A stretch of DNA of 64,000 bases from Blastocladiella emersonii ATCC 22665 (GCA_025594325.1 JANHCV010000002.1:1984001-2048000), one strand, 5' to 3'; numbered from the stretch's first letter, positions 1 through 11,731 are shown. Translations and numbers: made by a program. Notes: generated from the sequence alone by a model not told the origin.

Positions 1-796
1 GACTTGATTGTGGGCGCTGATTACTCTCAACATCGCCTCAATGCAGCATACGCGCACGTAGCGCGCATCGCCAGCGCGCTCGAGGCAATTGAGATCGGAT
101 TTCTGACAGACGCGTCAAGGCGAGCCACTCGCTCACAGCAGCATGCTGATATTCTCAATGAGCCGAAAAGGAAGTAGTCAGCGATTGAGCAACGGAGCGT
201 ACTATGCACAGCGAATGTGCGCGACGACTCGATCTCGACTAACGCATCGATCTTCCGCCAAGAAAGCACTCAACGATGATGGCGTTCGCGTCGCACGCTA
301 TGATCCAGCTTGAAAGCTCGAGCGAGCTCGCCTCCTTTGGCGCGGAACAACATATAGCGACGCCTGGCGGGCGCAAAGCGGGTGTAGTAGCGGTAGCAGC
401 GGCCAAGAAGAGCGAGTGCGCCCACACAAGGGGAAGAACGAGAACACAAATAGCATCGCCCCGAGCTGGGGTCCTTCACAATGGCAGGTACTGCAAGCCG
501 TGGCGACGTGAAAGCATCCCACAACATGCTACTCCACTCAGCGAGCTCGCCTAAGCAGCACTTGTGCAGTAGCAAGAGCAGAGTGCAAAAGCGGTGCCGG
601 CGGAACACTCAAGTCAACGGCCGAGTCGAGCACAGCACGTCGCGGTGCGAGCGCCACCCAAAGGCGCCGAGGTGGGATAGGACCGGCGTGTCGTCGATTT
701 CATGATTTATGGAACCCATTGCATAGAGTAAGTGAGCTTCATTGAGTGGGGGTGCATACGGGAGGGGTGCAGAGCGGAAGCGAGAGCCGAAGCGAA
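1..796. other. Intergenic, no supportable gene
   Basis: No open frame here resembles a known family or the gene families found elsewhere in the window. The longest frames (about 112 codons on the minus strand) show no domain or low-complexity signature. The stretch ends at a copy of the GTGGCGCAACGCG element, which elsewhere stands upstream of array genes. A minus-strand gene or remnant may therefore once have lain here, but none can be recognised. Confidence 0.5.
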
Positions 797-809
797 GTGG
801 CGCAACGCG
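797..809 (-). promoter_or_regulatory. Recurrent upstream element, class A (GTGGCGCAACGCG)
   Basis: This is an exact copy of the 13-mer found upstream of A1, A2 and A8. It is oriented as for a minus-strand gene, but no clear gene lies downstream. It is followed by AC rather than T, so the MluI-box core ACGCGT is incomplete here. Confidence 0.4.
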
Positions 810-3037
810 ACACGGGGAGTGATGTCATTGAGAAAAGTTTGACTGTAACGTGACGAGCGTTAGCCAGAAAATCGCGGTCACTATAGCTTGGGCAAAGCCC
901 CGCACTGTCTCAAGCCTCGCCCAAATCCATGGTTGAAGAAAAACGACGTGTCACTTATTGACTGCCCCCGCAAAGGACCGCTACGCTTTAAAGTTGTTCA
1001 GAAGGTTAAGCAAAGTCATCGTTAATTCATCATCAGCCGAGCTACACGCCATCCTTGGATGCAGCCGATGCCGCCACCGTGTCCACCTCATCAACCGCCG
1101 CTGTCGGTTCAGCTCTGTCCTTGGTTGCCGCTGGCTGGTTGGAGGACCCGCCAATGGACGTTGCAAAACCAGAGAGGTTTTCCTGATTCCCGCTCGCCGT
1201 CGCCGATGTGCGAGCCGTCGTGGCAGAAAGGGCAAATGCGGAAAAGTCGAAAGCGGACGGACGAGAAGAGCGATGCGCCATGGGTCTGGGCCTGCGTAGC
1301 GCGGGATTGGTAGCAGATGCCGCAGCGAATGACGCCATGGTCGCGGGCCCAGCACCTCGGGTCGACTTGACGAAGCGACGAGCGGGACGCAGAACCGGCT
1401 TGCGCGGGTCATGCGTGCGCTGGAGCGCCGGAGTGGTGGTGACCTCGGGCTCAGCGGCGACGGCAGTTACCGCAGTGATCGCTGCAACTGACTCGTTCGC
1501 CGCGGAGGAAGTATCGAGAATTGGCTGATTGCTATCGTGGCGCGACCACAGCAGGTCCATAGACTGGCTCGACACGAGGTGGCACGGCAGCGCGTTCCAA
1601 GCAAGCGGCGCGCCGTGCGTGCAAAGGGTAGCGATGATGGTGTCGAGCAAGTCGATGGTCAAGTTCAGATAGCGGTCAAGCTCTTGAGCGAGGCGCAACA
1701 GGATTTACTTGGGCGGCACCACGACAGGTATCGGCTCGGACGGCGTAGAATCGCGAGAAGCAAAGTCAAAGCTGAAAGCAGATGCCGAGGGGGCAGCGGG
1801 CAGGGTCGTCGTCGCGGAACTCTTCTTGGCCATGAACTGAACCGCAGGCGAGCGAGCTGCTTCGTTGCGACTCTGCAGCGCCCAGAGCAAGTATAAGGCA
1901 AGCTGCAAGGGCGTGATCCGGCACTCGTGCATTCCTCCAATACCAGTCGCGGCTTTTTGGACACAAGTTGTTGTGGCTGTAGCCGTAGCCTTGGACTGAT
2001 CCGGTGCGAGCACGCTTGGACACCAGCAATGATCATGCTTGCCAATACACGGGCTCGCACCGTTTTCAAGAAGCAGAGCGACCATGTCCGGATCACCATT
2101 GAGAATTGCCTGTGCGAGCGGCAAGCGCTGGACAAGCAAGCGACAACTCAGAAGGTCACTGATGGCGCGGTTCCCACTAACGTGCAAAAGGTGATTGAGG
2201 CCGATGTTTGGAAGAGCGCTGTGACATAGAAGCAAGTGCGCCATAACGTAATTGTGGCGTGCGACAGCGATGAAGAGTGGATTGGCGAGAGACGTAAAGG
2301 ATGGGTTGGTCAGGTCAATGTCGCCAAAGCACTCGCAGCGCGGGCCTGGTCGCGTTGGCTCACTGGAAGCGGTCGCCATGTTGAGAATTGGATTGGCAAC
2401 GAGCCGGGTCGACATGACCTACATAACCGCTTTGTCAACACCGCCACACGACTCACGGAACAGATATCCAAAGCATACCTGGTGCGTAGCATCCACGGCG
2501 GAGCCGCGCTGGCCAACAGGTCGGTTGACCTTGGACGCTCGCACAACATGCGCGAGGAGGGCCTCAAGCTGGCCAACATCGCCCTTGATCGCGACATGGA
2601 TCAGGAGAGACGTCATGGTCTTAAACGAGACGTACAAGCCGCGGGTAACCAGGTCCACAATGGCTGGGCGCTCGATCCCGGGTGCGTACATAGCGAAATT
2701 GAGCGGGTACTCCCCATTCACGTCGCGCGAATTGGAGCGCGCGCCACCGGTGAGCATCTCGGAAAGCAGTGGTTCCCACTCGCCAGCCTTGCTGGGGCGG
2801 CCGAGCGGAAGGTGGAGTGGCGTGCTTCCAAAGAGCCTCAGGGGCACATAGGGCTGTACGTGAGCCGTCGCGTTCCACGGAATTGGCACGTCAGAACCGT
2901 GGCGCGCCCGCAGTGCCTCCAAAATCACCGCAACGAATGCGTCGCCTCGCACGACAGCGCGGCAAAGCGCGTAGTAAGCGCTGTCACTGGATTGGTCGGC
3001 CGTGGAAGCATCGTTGGAAACAGGGCATCCAAGCATC

Positions 3038-4294
3038 CACAGCAGCAAACCGCGCATTTCTTAGAGCGAGAACACAGGCAAAAGCAGGCACTTTTTGAAC
3101 AGGAAGAAGTTCTTATTTTTCTTAGCCCTTGGCAACGCCGCCATCCGGTGCCGCGAGCGGGCGATTCCGCCGCCAGCTCGCGCGCGCGCGAGATTAGGTC
3201 AGTCATGAGGATCCGAAACATGATGATCGCGGATCGATCGCGCGCACCGGGTCGCGCTTCCGCTGCTGCACCACTTGCGCGGGTAGGGTCCCTCCTCGAG
3301 CAGGGCCACCTGCCCGCACGCGCGCGCACCCCGCCCACCCCGCCGCCCGCGACCCGCACAGCCAGCGGCAGCGACCCGCACACGCAACGGCGGCGGCTGC
3401 CCCAAAGATGGCGCGCCTTGCGCGAGCGGGCCGCTCGCGCGGTTGTTGAGGACGACGGCGGCGATGATCGCGACCTGGACCAGGACGTGTTGGTGCGGAC
3501 GGCGTGCTAGAGGAAGATGGGCGAGGAGAGCGGTGAGTCGGCGATCCAAAGAGCGAGCTTGCGCAAGTAGATGGGGACGTATGTCAAGGATCACAAGCGG
3601 GTCAAGCGAGCTGGGACAGACAAGCGACGTGTCGCGGCGCGGCAGCCATCTACACGCAGAGGAGAACGCGATCCGTTAGCCGGTGGTCGTGGCGAGCGAG
3701 CGGTCAGCGGCGGGGCAGCGTACTGTGAAGAACGCCTGGCGTGAGCGCGCACGGTTGCAAGGGAGTCCTGCGGCGACGTCTACATGGTTGGTGGTCAGCA
3801 CACATGGCCGCCGTTTGGGACTCCATGAGGGCATGTACCACTCGAGCATCGTGGTGGGCGAGGGCGAGGTGAAGAGCGCGAGATGGGTGAGGGCTGCAGT
3901 CGGCTTTTATGTCCGTGGCCAGCGACCGAGGCAGGCAGCGGGGCGCGGTGGGGCGCGGCGACCACCGCGGCCGTGCGCACGGATTTCGCAAAGGACCGGC
4001 GAAGGACCCTGGGCAAGCGGGCCGTGTTGCGTCATCGTGACGTGAAGGAGCAGGGCGCCCGAAGTCGCGCGCGCGTTCGCGCTCAAGCTGCCGCCGCGCC
4101 AGCCCGCGGGCGTTTCAGGCCGCGCCGCCTCGCGCAATTCACGCGCGAGGCCGCCGCTGCGCACGCTAGGCACCTCAAAGGATATGGGCGGCCTTTCTCC
4201 GCCGCACGCGCCGCGGCGGCAGCGCTTCGCCCAGGCAGCTCCCCCTCAGTTTTCTTAAGATTCTTAGCTAAGGAAAGGGCCATCTGCTGCTGTG
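3038..4294. mobile_element. TIR element with 3-bp duplication (CACTA-like, non-autonomous), inserted in A1
   Basis: The element lies exactly where the A1 reading frame is broken. Its ends are perfect 10-bp inverted repeats, CACAGCAGCA (3038-3047) and TGCTGCTGTG (4285-4294), followed by weaker inverted similarity that includes TTCTTAG against TTCCTTAG. ATC is duplicated on both sides (3035-3037 and 4295-4297). Removing the element plus one ATC rejoins the A1 codons H-L-A-M-L-G-C-P in frame. A 3-bp duplication and ends beginning CAC fit the CACTA/EnSpm group, but this is inference. The interior is very GC-rich and I see no transposase, so it is probably non-autonomous. Confidence 0.75.
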
Positions 4295-5399
4295 ATCGCC
4301 AAGTGAGAGAAGTCCGGGATCGTCAGTGGAGCGCCAAACTCGATGGCAAGCGTGCGGACGAGGTCGGGCGAGCCGCGATCGATTGCGCATAGCAGATACG
4401 AGCAAAAGTTTTCCGAGAGGTAGTGCTCTGCGGTTCTTTGGAAGTTCCTGCACTTGTGTCCAAAAGCGATGCCGCACGCGTGGAATGCCGGAACGAGCAG
4501 CCATACGAGGTCTGGGCGGTCCAAGTCAACGGCGTAGTCGAGGGCTGCTGTCGAGTACTTGGGATTGTTAGGGTCCATTGGGATTTGAAACAGTTCGAGT
4601 ACTCGGCGGACAAGCTTGTAGTTTCCACGCCGAACAGTGACAACAAGAGAGTCGGGGCACGAATTGAACCATGCCAGGTGCAAGTGAGGGATGAAGGCAC
4701 TTGCAGCGGATGCAACAGCCTGCTTGGTGAAGAGCCAGTCAAGAACGTCGAGCGCGCCATGATGAACAGCGAGAGCGACAAGAACGCTTGCAGCGTCGCC
4801 GTGAAGCGCAGAGTCTTCGGGAAGAAGCTTCACGCCCAGCTTGTTGATAAGGAAGCGGAGGACATCCAAGGACCGCGACTTGATAGCCAAGTGAGCGAGC
4901 GTACGGTGCAGTTGAGTCTGATACTTGAAAATTGTGCTGTTGGCGAGCTTGGCGGCGCCGACGACTTTGCATTCGCCCACAAGTGCTCAAAGAATGCCAA
5001 CGTTAGCGTACATGGCGGCATGGTGCATGGCGTTGGTGAGCCGCAATCCCGGAGCGCCCAAGACCCGAGCAAGGCGCAAAGGTGTGGCACCAACCTTGAG
5101 GAGAACTCGAGCCAACTCGATTTGGCCGGCGCAGACAGCGTGAAATAAGGCGAAATTCAAGTCAACAACATACTGTTGCCGTTGCCATTGCCGTGTTTTG
5201 GGCTTGGGGTTGGGCTTGGGAATAAGCTTGAGCATCTCGCGGAGCTTTGGGATGTTACCCAATGCAGCAAATCCACAGAGAGCTCCGTCGCGATCCATGA
5301 TCAAAACTAGGTGTGTGTGCTGCGCACACACTTGGGTCTCAGCTGTAGCTTTACTTGGCTTCTTGAGACTGTTTCAGTTGGTGAAAGTGAAGTAGTTTA

Positions 5400-6931
5400 T
5401 CAATTCTCAATCCTGCTCAGCAGGGACAGTCGCTCCATGTCCTTCGCCACGTGCTGTAATGCCTTCTGCACAAGAACCCGACTGTTGAACCGGATGATGA
5501 GGATGTCCTCGGTCCTGCGCGCTTGAGCGCCGGACTTGCCCTTGACGGCCGACGTGCAGGTACGCTTGGTGGGCGAGGCCGGCGGGGTCTTGACTGTCTT
5601 GTTCTTGTCGCAGCCCTTGGCCTTGGTGGCCATCTTGCGCGCGCGGCTTGACAACGACAACGGGCCCGACTTGCACTCGCTCTCCTCCTTGTTGGCGTCA
5701 ACCTCCTCATCGGCCTCTGAGTCGACAACGATCTTGGTGATGTTCTTGTTCTTGGTCACGGCGGACAATGACGCGGGAACCACGGTCATGTTGGACTCGC
5801 TGCAGACGTTGTCCCACTCCTGCAGGTTGATGTTGAGCTCCTGGACAACGGCCAACGCCGCGGGTCCCAACGGCGTCGTGGCGCTGCCGGACGTGGTGCT
5901 GCCCAACGTGGTGCTGCCCAACGGCGCGTTGACGGACGCCAAGGTGGAAGTCGGCGAGCGGGTGGTGCACGCGGCCATGAGCGGGACAAGCGCAGCGGGC
6001 GCGGCCGCAGCGCTGGGAACCATCTTGGTGGGCGACAAGGGACCGGCCGTGAACATGGGCGGACTGTTGGGGCCCTGCAAAGGAGGCGGAGCTGTCGCAG
6101 TGGCGACCGACCGCATCTTGGTGATGAAGAAGGCGACAGACGAGGACATGGTGAAGTGGTCGTTGTTAGCTGCACCCTCAAAGCCGCAGAACAGCGGGCC
6201 AGAGACAAGCATGGTCTTGCCCGTCACCCACAGGCCCTTACTGCCATGCACACTGCACATCGATTTGTGAGTGAGAAGATTTGCAGAAGAGTCGAACAGC
6301 GGATCAGGACGTACCGGTTGGTCAGGATCACACAGCTCATGGACCACGTGGTTGCGTGGGGAGCAGGCTGGCCGCGGTGCGTTGGGTTGAGGAACTGCGA
6401 CGCGCCGTTCATGACAGTCATGGGCTGGGCCAGGTCAACCGAGGGTTGGCACATGGCGAACGTCTTGCCGCCGCCTAGAATCAGGAGACGTGTGTGAGCG
6501 CAGTTGGGGATCAAATGGAAGAGGAGGACCGAACCAAAGGTGAAGAGGCCGCTGATGATTGTGGGGTTGGGGTAGCGGATGGTGGGGTCGAGTTGACCAA
6601 GCAGGCTGGAAGCGATTGGGTAGAACACGAGCGTCTTGGGGGCGTCAAAGGTTGGAGCCATCATGGACGGGCACATGTCAATCTTGATGAAGCCGTTGGC
6701 CTTGTACAAGTTGCCAACGAGCAGGCTGCCGCGGTACGCGACAGCCGTGGCCTGCAGCAAGCCAAGCAGATCGGTCAAGGCGTTGGCGTTGATGAGGGGA
6801 ACACCAGGCGAGTAGCGGACGGGGATCTCGATGTTGAAGAAGAGGAAGGGGCTCGACGGCGGAGACGGAAACTCGGAGAGAACCGTGAAGCGCGACGAGC
6901 AGCGCAGCGAGAACGTGGGAGAGAAGTTCAT
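5400..6931 (-). CDS. Two-exon unknown protein (489 aa) carried by the Helitron-like element
   Basis: Exon 1 runs 6931-6315 (start MNFSPTFSL), exon 2 runs 6252-5400, and the intron (6314-6253, 62 bp, GTACGT...CAG) keeps the frame. The first 220 residues are mixed, with hydrophobic and Cys-containing stretches and a glycine cluster (LLILGGGKTF) that is too incomplete to call a P-loop. The rest is rich in Ser, Thr, Ala, Lys and Asp, with acidic (DSEADEEVDANKEE) and basic blocks, and ends in a charged helix-like tail. I recognise no family. A TATA-like box lies about 55 bp upstream. The gene is wholly inside the element, so it is either element-encoded or captured cargo. Spliced, open and promoter-equipped, it looks functional. 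Confidence 0.65.
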
Positions 6932-6982
6932 GGTGTTGCGAGTGGTGGAGGAGAGCAAGGACTGTCAGCGGCGCCCCGCGCG

Positions 6983-6992
6983 CCTTTATATG
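6983..6992 (-). promoter_or_regulatory. TATA box of the element-borne gene
   Basis: The minus strand reads CATATAAAGG about 55 bp upstream of ATG 6931, at a typical spacing for a Pol II core promoter. Confidence 0.5.
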
Positions 6993-7810
6993 CCGCCGCA
7001 TGACGGCCAGGCAGACGCCGAATCGCGAAGTATTATACGCTGCATGGAGTAGGAGTGGCGGGTAAAGAGCTGGTCAGCACAGGAGGTCTCAAAGAGCGTC
7101 GACGAGCAGCGGCAAGCGCGAGCGAGCGGGCGTGGAGTGGGAGAGCTTCCGAGGGCGCGAAAATGCAGCCAGGCAGGATTGATGTCAGGTCACGTGATGC
7201 TGAACAGTCAGTTTCGAGCGAGGTCCGTCTCGTCGCGCCTGCGCACGGGAACCGCTGCACAGGACCTCGCTCCCCTCGAAGTGAACAGCCTCGAACTGTT
7301 GGGGACTAGGCAAAGCACAGTCCAGATTTACGTTGGAGGGGTCGGAATGAAGTGAAAGCGAAAAACAACGGAACTCGTCGCGCGACGAAAATCGAAAACG
7401 GTCACTGAGCCACTCATGTGACCACAAGAGCAAGGTTGATGTGCCTGATAGGTTTCAATTGCTCCCACAGAAACTCAGCTTCGCTAAAGCTACAGCTGAG
7501 AACGAATAGCTCCTTGAGAGGGAACTCGTCCACAGCGTCGCGACCAGCACGCGAGAGTGCGCGTAGCGGCGCGCAGCCTTTGGCGCCAAGGTACCGCAGA
7601 CAGAGTGTGCGCCACACGGGGGTGACACGGACGAGGTCAATGAAGCAAGAAGTCGAGCGTGGCGCCAATTCGTCTCCAGCCCAACCGGGCTCCAGGTGAA
7701 GTCCATTTGAGTTCATGGCGGCAGTGGAGCTCAATGCGAGCAGTCTTCAAGTGCGAGGGTGGGCTTAGACGGCGATGGACAGAGACGTTCGCGAGGGAAA
7801 CGAACTCGGT

Positions 7811-7839
7811 GCCCTGCGCCCTGCGCCCTGCGCCCTGCG
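7811..7839. repeat. Short tandem repeat, CCCTGCG x4
   Basis: Four perfect copies of the heptamer CCCTGCG lie in the A1 upstream region, between the A1 start and the class A element. Confidence 0.85.
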
Positions 7840-7887
7840 AGATCGCCATGGGAACCGCTTCAACGCGTCGCCCAAGCTATCACGTGA

Positions 7888-7900
7888 GTGGCGCAACGCG
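7888..7900 (-). promoter_or_regulatory. Class A upstream element of A1 (with ACGCGT core)
   Basis: GTGGCGCAACGCG followed by TC lies 172 bp upstream of the A1 ATG. It is preceded by CACGTG (7881-7886). ACGCGT is the core of the MluI cell-cycle box and GGCGCAA resembles an E2F half-site. The role is inferred only from recurrence and position. Confidence 0.5.
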
Positions 7901-8061
7901 TCCCGCGTTGAAACGCTTCCGGGTGATGTGGCGCGCAGCACTGTACGCGGGGTCGCAAGTGACAGATGTGTAAAGGAGACTACGAAGGTACGCTGCCGTC
8001 TGACCTCATTGAGGAGCATGTAAAGCAAAGTCATGAGCGAATTGTCATTACAACAACCGAG

Positions 8062-11000
8062 TTACAAACCACCCAGGAACGCGCCCGACGCCCACGTCGT
8101 GGCGGCCTCACCAATCGCCGATGCCGTTCCCGAATCACCGTGAGCCGCCGTTGGGCCCCGGAACGCCGAATTGAAAAGCTCAGTCAACTCCAACACAGTG
8201 ATCGCGGCCCCGCGCGCAGTAGAGGGAGCTGCGACGGTCGGCGGCGTGGTGAAGGCGGAGTGGTTGGTGGGGGATGGGCGAGGAAGGTGTGCCACAGGCG
8301 CAGCAGCAGCGACCGCGGGGTCAGTAGGTGCTGCCGCCTCGAACGACACCTTGTTCATCAGCGCGGGACCGTGCACTAGCTTGTCAGGGCGACGAGAGGG
8401 GCGCAAAAGCGGCTTGCGGCGAAGGTCGCGTTCGCGTTCGAGCTCCGGGACCTTGATGGTCTGGGGCTCGGACACGACCGCCGTCGGTGCGGCGATCTCG
8501 ACGACGGTCTCGGTCACTGCCAAGCCGAGAATCGGCTGGGTGGGATCGTGGCGCGACCACAGCAGGTCCATGGACTGGCTCGACACGAGGTGGCACGGAA
8601 GCGCGTTCCACACGAGCGGCGCGCCGCGCACGTGTAGGGTAGTGATGATGATGTTGAGCGAGTCAAGGGTCAGGCACGGGTAGCGATCGAGCTCGCGCTG
8701 GAAGCGTGGTTGAAGGCTCTTGGGCGGGACGACGTTGAGAAACTGCGAGACATCACAAGAAGGTAAGTCGAAGCCGGAAGTAAGCATTGAGGGATCAGCA
8801 AGCAGGTTCGACGCTTGAGCATTCTTGACGCGCTGTAGCAGCGCCCAGCGCAGGTACATGGCAAGCTGCAGGGGCGTGATACGGCACTTGGGCAATGCAC
8901 TGTCTCCGCAAGCAGCACCGTGGGTACTGCTGGTCGCGGCCGTGACTGGGCTCGTGGGACGGCGTGAAGCGAGCATGGTAGGACACCAGCGGAGATCGTG
9001 CTCGCCAATGAACGGGCTCGCGCAATTCGCGAGAAGCAGTGCAACCATCTCCGGATCGCCATTGATAATCGCCTGCGCGAGCGGGGACCGCTGGACAAGC
9101 GACCGATGACGCAATGGTCCATTGAGCGTGTAGGTGGGGTTGGCGTCGAGGAGGTACTCGAGTCCAACGTTTGGAAGGGCGCCGTGTCCAAGCAGGAGAC
9201 GCACTGTCGCAATATCGCGGCGTGCGACAGCAATGAACAGCGGGTTGGCCAGCGACGCTAAGTCGGGGTCGGTCAGATCGACGTCGCCATAGCTTGCACG
9301 GCGCGAAAGGTGTCCGTTGGGCGAGCTGGAAGCAATTGTGGCGTCAAAGATCGGATGGTGGAGAGGCCGGTTTGACACAATCTACATGACCGCTTCGTCA
9401 GCACTGCCACCGATTGATCGCGGCGAAACAAACGAGCCCGCGAAACGTACCTGGTAAGAAACATCCATAGCGGTACCGCTGCGCTGGCTGACAGGTCGGT
9501 CGGCGTCCAAAGCACGCGCAACGTGCTGAAGCAGCACTTCGAGGCGGCCAGTATCGCGATCAATCGCTGCATTGATGAGAAGAGACGCCATGGTCTTGAA
9601 TGACACGAACAAGCCACGAGAAAGAAGATTGACGATGGCGGGATGCTTCTCCCCAACCACCCGCATGCCACAGTTGAGCGGGTACCGATCGTGGCTGTCG
9701 CGCAGATCGGAGCGCGCGCCCCTGGCCAGCATCTCGGTGAGCAGCGGGTCCCATCTGCCAGCAGTCTCGGCTCGGGAAAGCAAGATGTGTAGCGGCGACT
9801 GACCATGCAGCTGCAAATGCACGGCCGGACGGAGACTAGCCGTCGCGTTCCATGGAATCGAGACGTCAGAGCCATGGCGCGCCCGCAGCGCCTCGAGAAA
9901 AGTCGCAAAAAACGAGTCTCCTCGAGCGACCGCGCGACACAGTGCGTAGTAGACGCCGCCGCAAGACTCGTCGGCGGGCGAGGTGTTGTTCGAGATTGGG
10001 CAACTGGGGACCGGAGAATGGAGGAATCCGGGAATCGTCAGCGGAGCACCAAACTCGAGGGCAAGCGTGCAAACGAGCTCGATCGACCCATGGTCGATTG
10101 CGCATAGCAGGTACGAGGAAAACTTGGACGCAGAGTAATTTTTGGACCGACCGGAGCGCGTGCACTTGTGCCCGACGGCGAGGCCGCACGCCCGAAAAGC
10201 TGGTACGAGAAGGCGCACCAGGTCGACGCGGTCCGCATCAACAGCGTAGTCGAGTGCAACAGTTGCATAGTCTTGGTCGCCCAAACGCATTCGCGGGCTG
10301 AAGTGGTCGAGGACGCGACGGACCATGTCGTAGTTGCCGCTTCGAACTACAAGGGCAAGTATATTGGGACACCCGTCGAACCAATCTGCGCAGTAATAAC
10401 TCGGAATCACAGCAATTGCTACGGACGCGGCGTCGGAATGCTTCAACAGCGAGTCAAGAATGTTGGGCGCGTCGTGATTGATGGCGAAAGCAAGGAGGAC
10501 AGTTGCAAAGTCGCTGTAAGGAGTCGCATCCGCGGGGAGAAGCCGGGCGCCCGTCTCCTTGGCGAGGAAACGGACCACTGCAGAGGACCGCGAAGCGAGG
10601 GCCGATTGGATGAGCGAAAACCGCACTTGAGGTTTGGGCTCAAAGAAACTGAGGATTGGCACTTGAGGTTCCGCCTCAACAAAAATCGTATTTTCGGCAA
10701 GCTCGGCTACGCGGTCAACTCCGTGCGCACTTACGAGCATTCGGAGCATGTCCACGTTCCCGCGCGCAGCAGCAAGGTGCAGAGCATTGATTAGCCGCGA
10801 CCCATCGTTGCGAGAGAGCGGACCAGTTTGCACTGGTGTGGCACCTGCGTCGAGAAGAACGCGTGCCGCCTCGAGTTGATCGTAGCGAACGGCATAAATG
10901 AGGGCGGTGTCCAAGTCAAGAGAGTGGCCGTCCTGCGCGCTGCGCAGCTACACGAGGTCGAGCATTGAGCGAAGCTTGTGAATGTCGCCCGAGGCCGCGA

Positions 11001-11250
11001 AGCCGCAAAGGACTTCGTGTTGATCTTCCATTGAGACGTATAGCTCGCGGAGGGGAATCGAGTCCACGGCGTCGCGACCAGCACGCGAAAGTGCGCGCAG
11101 TGACGCGCACTCTTTGGCGCCGAGGTACCGCAGGCAGAGTGTGCGCCACACTGGGGACAAGTGGACGAGCTCGACAAGCGAAACGGCAGAAGCACGCGTC
11201 GATGCACCCGCGGTCTTGTCGGGTCTCGGGGATAGTTCATTTGAGTTCAT
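8062..11250 (-). pseudogene. A2: F-box-like/ankyrin array gene with one nonsense codon
   Basis: ATG 11250 (MNSNELSPRPDK) opens an exon 1 that runs to 9451. The intron is 9450-9382 (69 bp, GTACGT...CATGTAG, branch-like GCTGACG), and exon 2 is 9381-8062. The whole would encode about 1,039 residues: F-box-like segment (SPVWRTLCLRYLGAKE), ankyrin-like repeats such as TALIYAVRYDQLEAARVLL, the family block with CPISN, and in exon 2 the VDLTDPDLASLANPLF, FGxHD-type and LVWNALPCHL blocks. Its only visible defect is a TAG at 10948-10950 (codon 101). Reinitiation downstream would lose the F-box-like part. This exon 2 serves as the reference for the family's full C-terminus. Confidence 0.8.
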
Positions 11251-11419
11251 GGTGGCAGTGGAGGTCTAATGCGAGAAGTCTTTGAGTGCGAGGGGTAGTC
11301 TAGGGCGATAGTGAATGGAGGGCAAGACGGTAGCGTGCCGAGTGCAGCAGCGATCATGACCGGCGCTTTCACGGGCGACGTGGGAACTGCTGTGACGCGC
11401 CGCGCGAAACATCACGTGT

Positions 11420-11432
11420 GTGGCGCAACGCG
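11420..11432 (-). promoter_or_regulatory. Class A upstream element of A2
   Basis: GTGGCGCAACGCG lies 170 bp upstream of the A2 ATG, almost the same spacing as in A1. It is preceded by CACGTG and followed by T, which completes ACGCGT. Confidence 0.5.
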
Positions 11433-11731
11433 TTGGATTTTTGGAGGACACGCGGACGAAGTAAATTTATATATACGCTCTCAGATAACATCGTATGGTC
11501 AAAATTTGAAGGGAAGGAGAGGGACAGTATGGCCTCGGGTCCTCGGTCGCAGTCACCACGTGTCAGGTCTGGAACCCGCCTTTCTTGACCGCCGTTTACT
11601 TTGCCCTCAATTCACCTTTCCGACTGTCCCCCCAGGCCGAGGCTTGTGCCCGGGCGGTGTCATCATGTGAGCGGCGCTGGGGGGAAAACCCGCACCGCAT
11701 TGCACAAGGAATCGGCTCACGTGGTGGCATT

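Larger units (their letters stand above)
5307..7501 (-). mobile_element. Helitron2/Helentron-like element inserted in A1, carrying an unknown gene
   Basis: On the minus strand the element starts TCTCAGCTGTAGCTTTA (7501-7485). The same 17 bases recur in inverted orientation near, but not at, the other end (5337-5353). That end continues into an 8-bp-stem hairpin (GTGTGTGC/GCACACAC, 5313-5331) and stops with CTAG (5307-5310). The flanks are ...ATTCGT and TTTTGATC, so insertion is between two T residues without target duplication. Restoring the flanks, to within one T, rejoins the A1 codons E-L-F-V-L-I-M-D. Asymmetric inverted repeats, a terminal hairpin and a T|T target are the described hallmarks of Helitron2/Helentron elements. 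No Rep-helicase is encoded, so this copy is non-autonomous. Confidence 0.65.
1042..7716 (-). pseudogene. A1: F-box-like/ankyrin array gene, split by two transposons and two nonsense codons
   Basis: The gene starts at ATG 7716 (MNSNG, as in A2) and reads through the F-box-like segment (TPVWRTLCLRYLGAKG). It breaks at about 7502 in the codons for ELFV, where a Helitron-like element (5307-7501) sits, and resumes at LIMDRDGALCGF. It runs to about 4295, is broken again by a terminal-inverted-repeat element (3038-4294), and resumes at LGCPVSND. The exon 1 donor is GTATGC at 2478 and the intron is 2478-2419. Exon 2 (2418-1042) holds the VDLTNP-type second half. In-frame stops are TGA at 4987-4989 (where other copies have Arg in MLRVL) and TAA at 1705-1707 (where A2 has Ser in PPKSL). 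With both inserts removed the frame is continuous apart from these stops. It is a dead copy with well-preserved coding sequence, so inactivation looks recent. Confidence 0.85.

Noticed and set aside
5337..7501. Reading the 17-bp inverted repeat as ordinary terminal repeats of a cut-and-paste transposon
   Set aside because: One copy is subterminal, no target duplication brackets the repeats, and the true end lies at CTAG beyond a hairpin. The asymmetric rolling-circle model fits the frame restoration better.
10916..10950. A short intron removing the A2 TAG
   Set aside because: The only GT...AG segments around the stop are under 30 bp, far below the 56-71 bp seen elsewhere.
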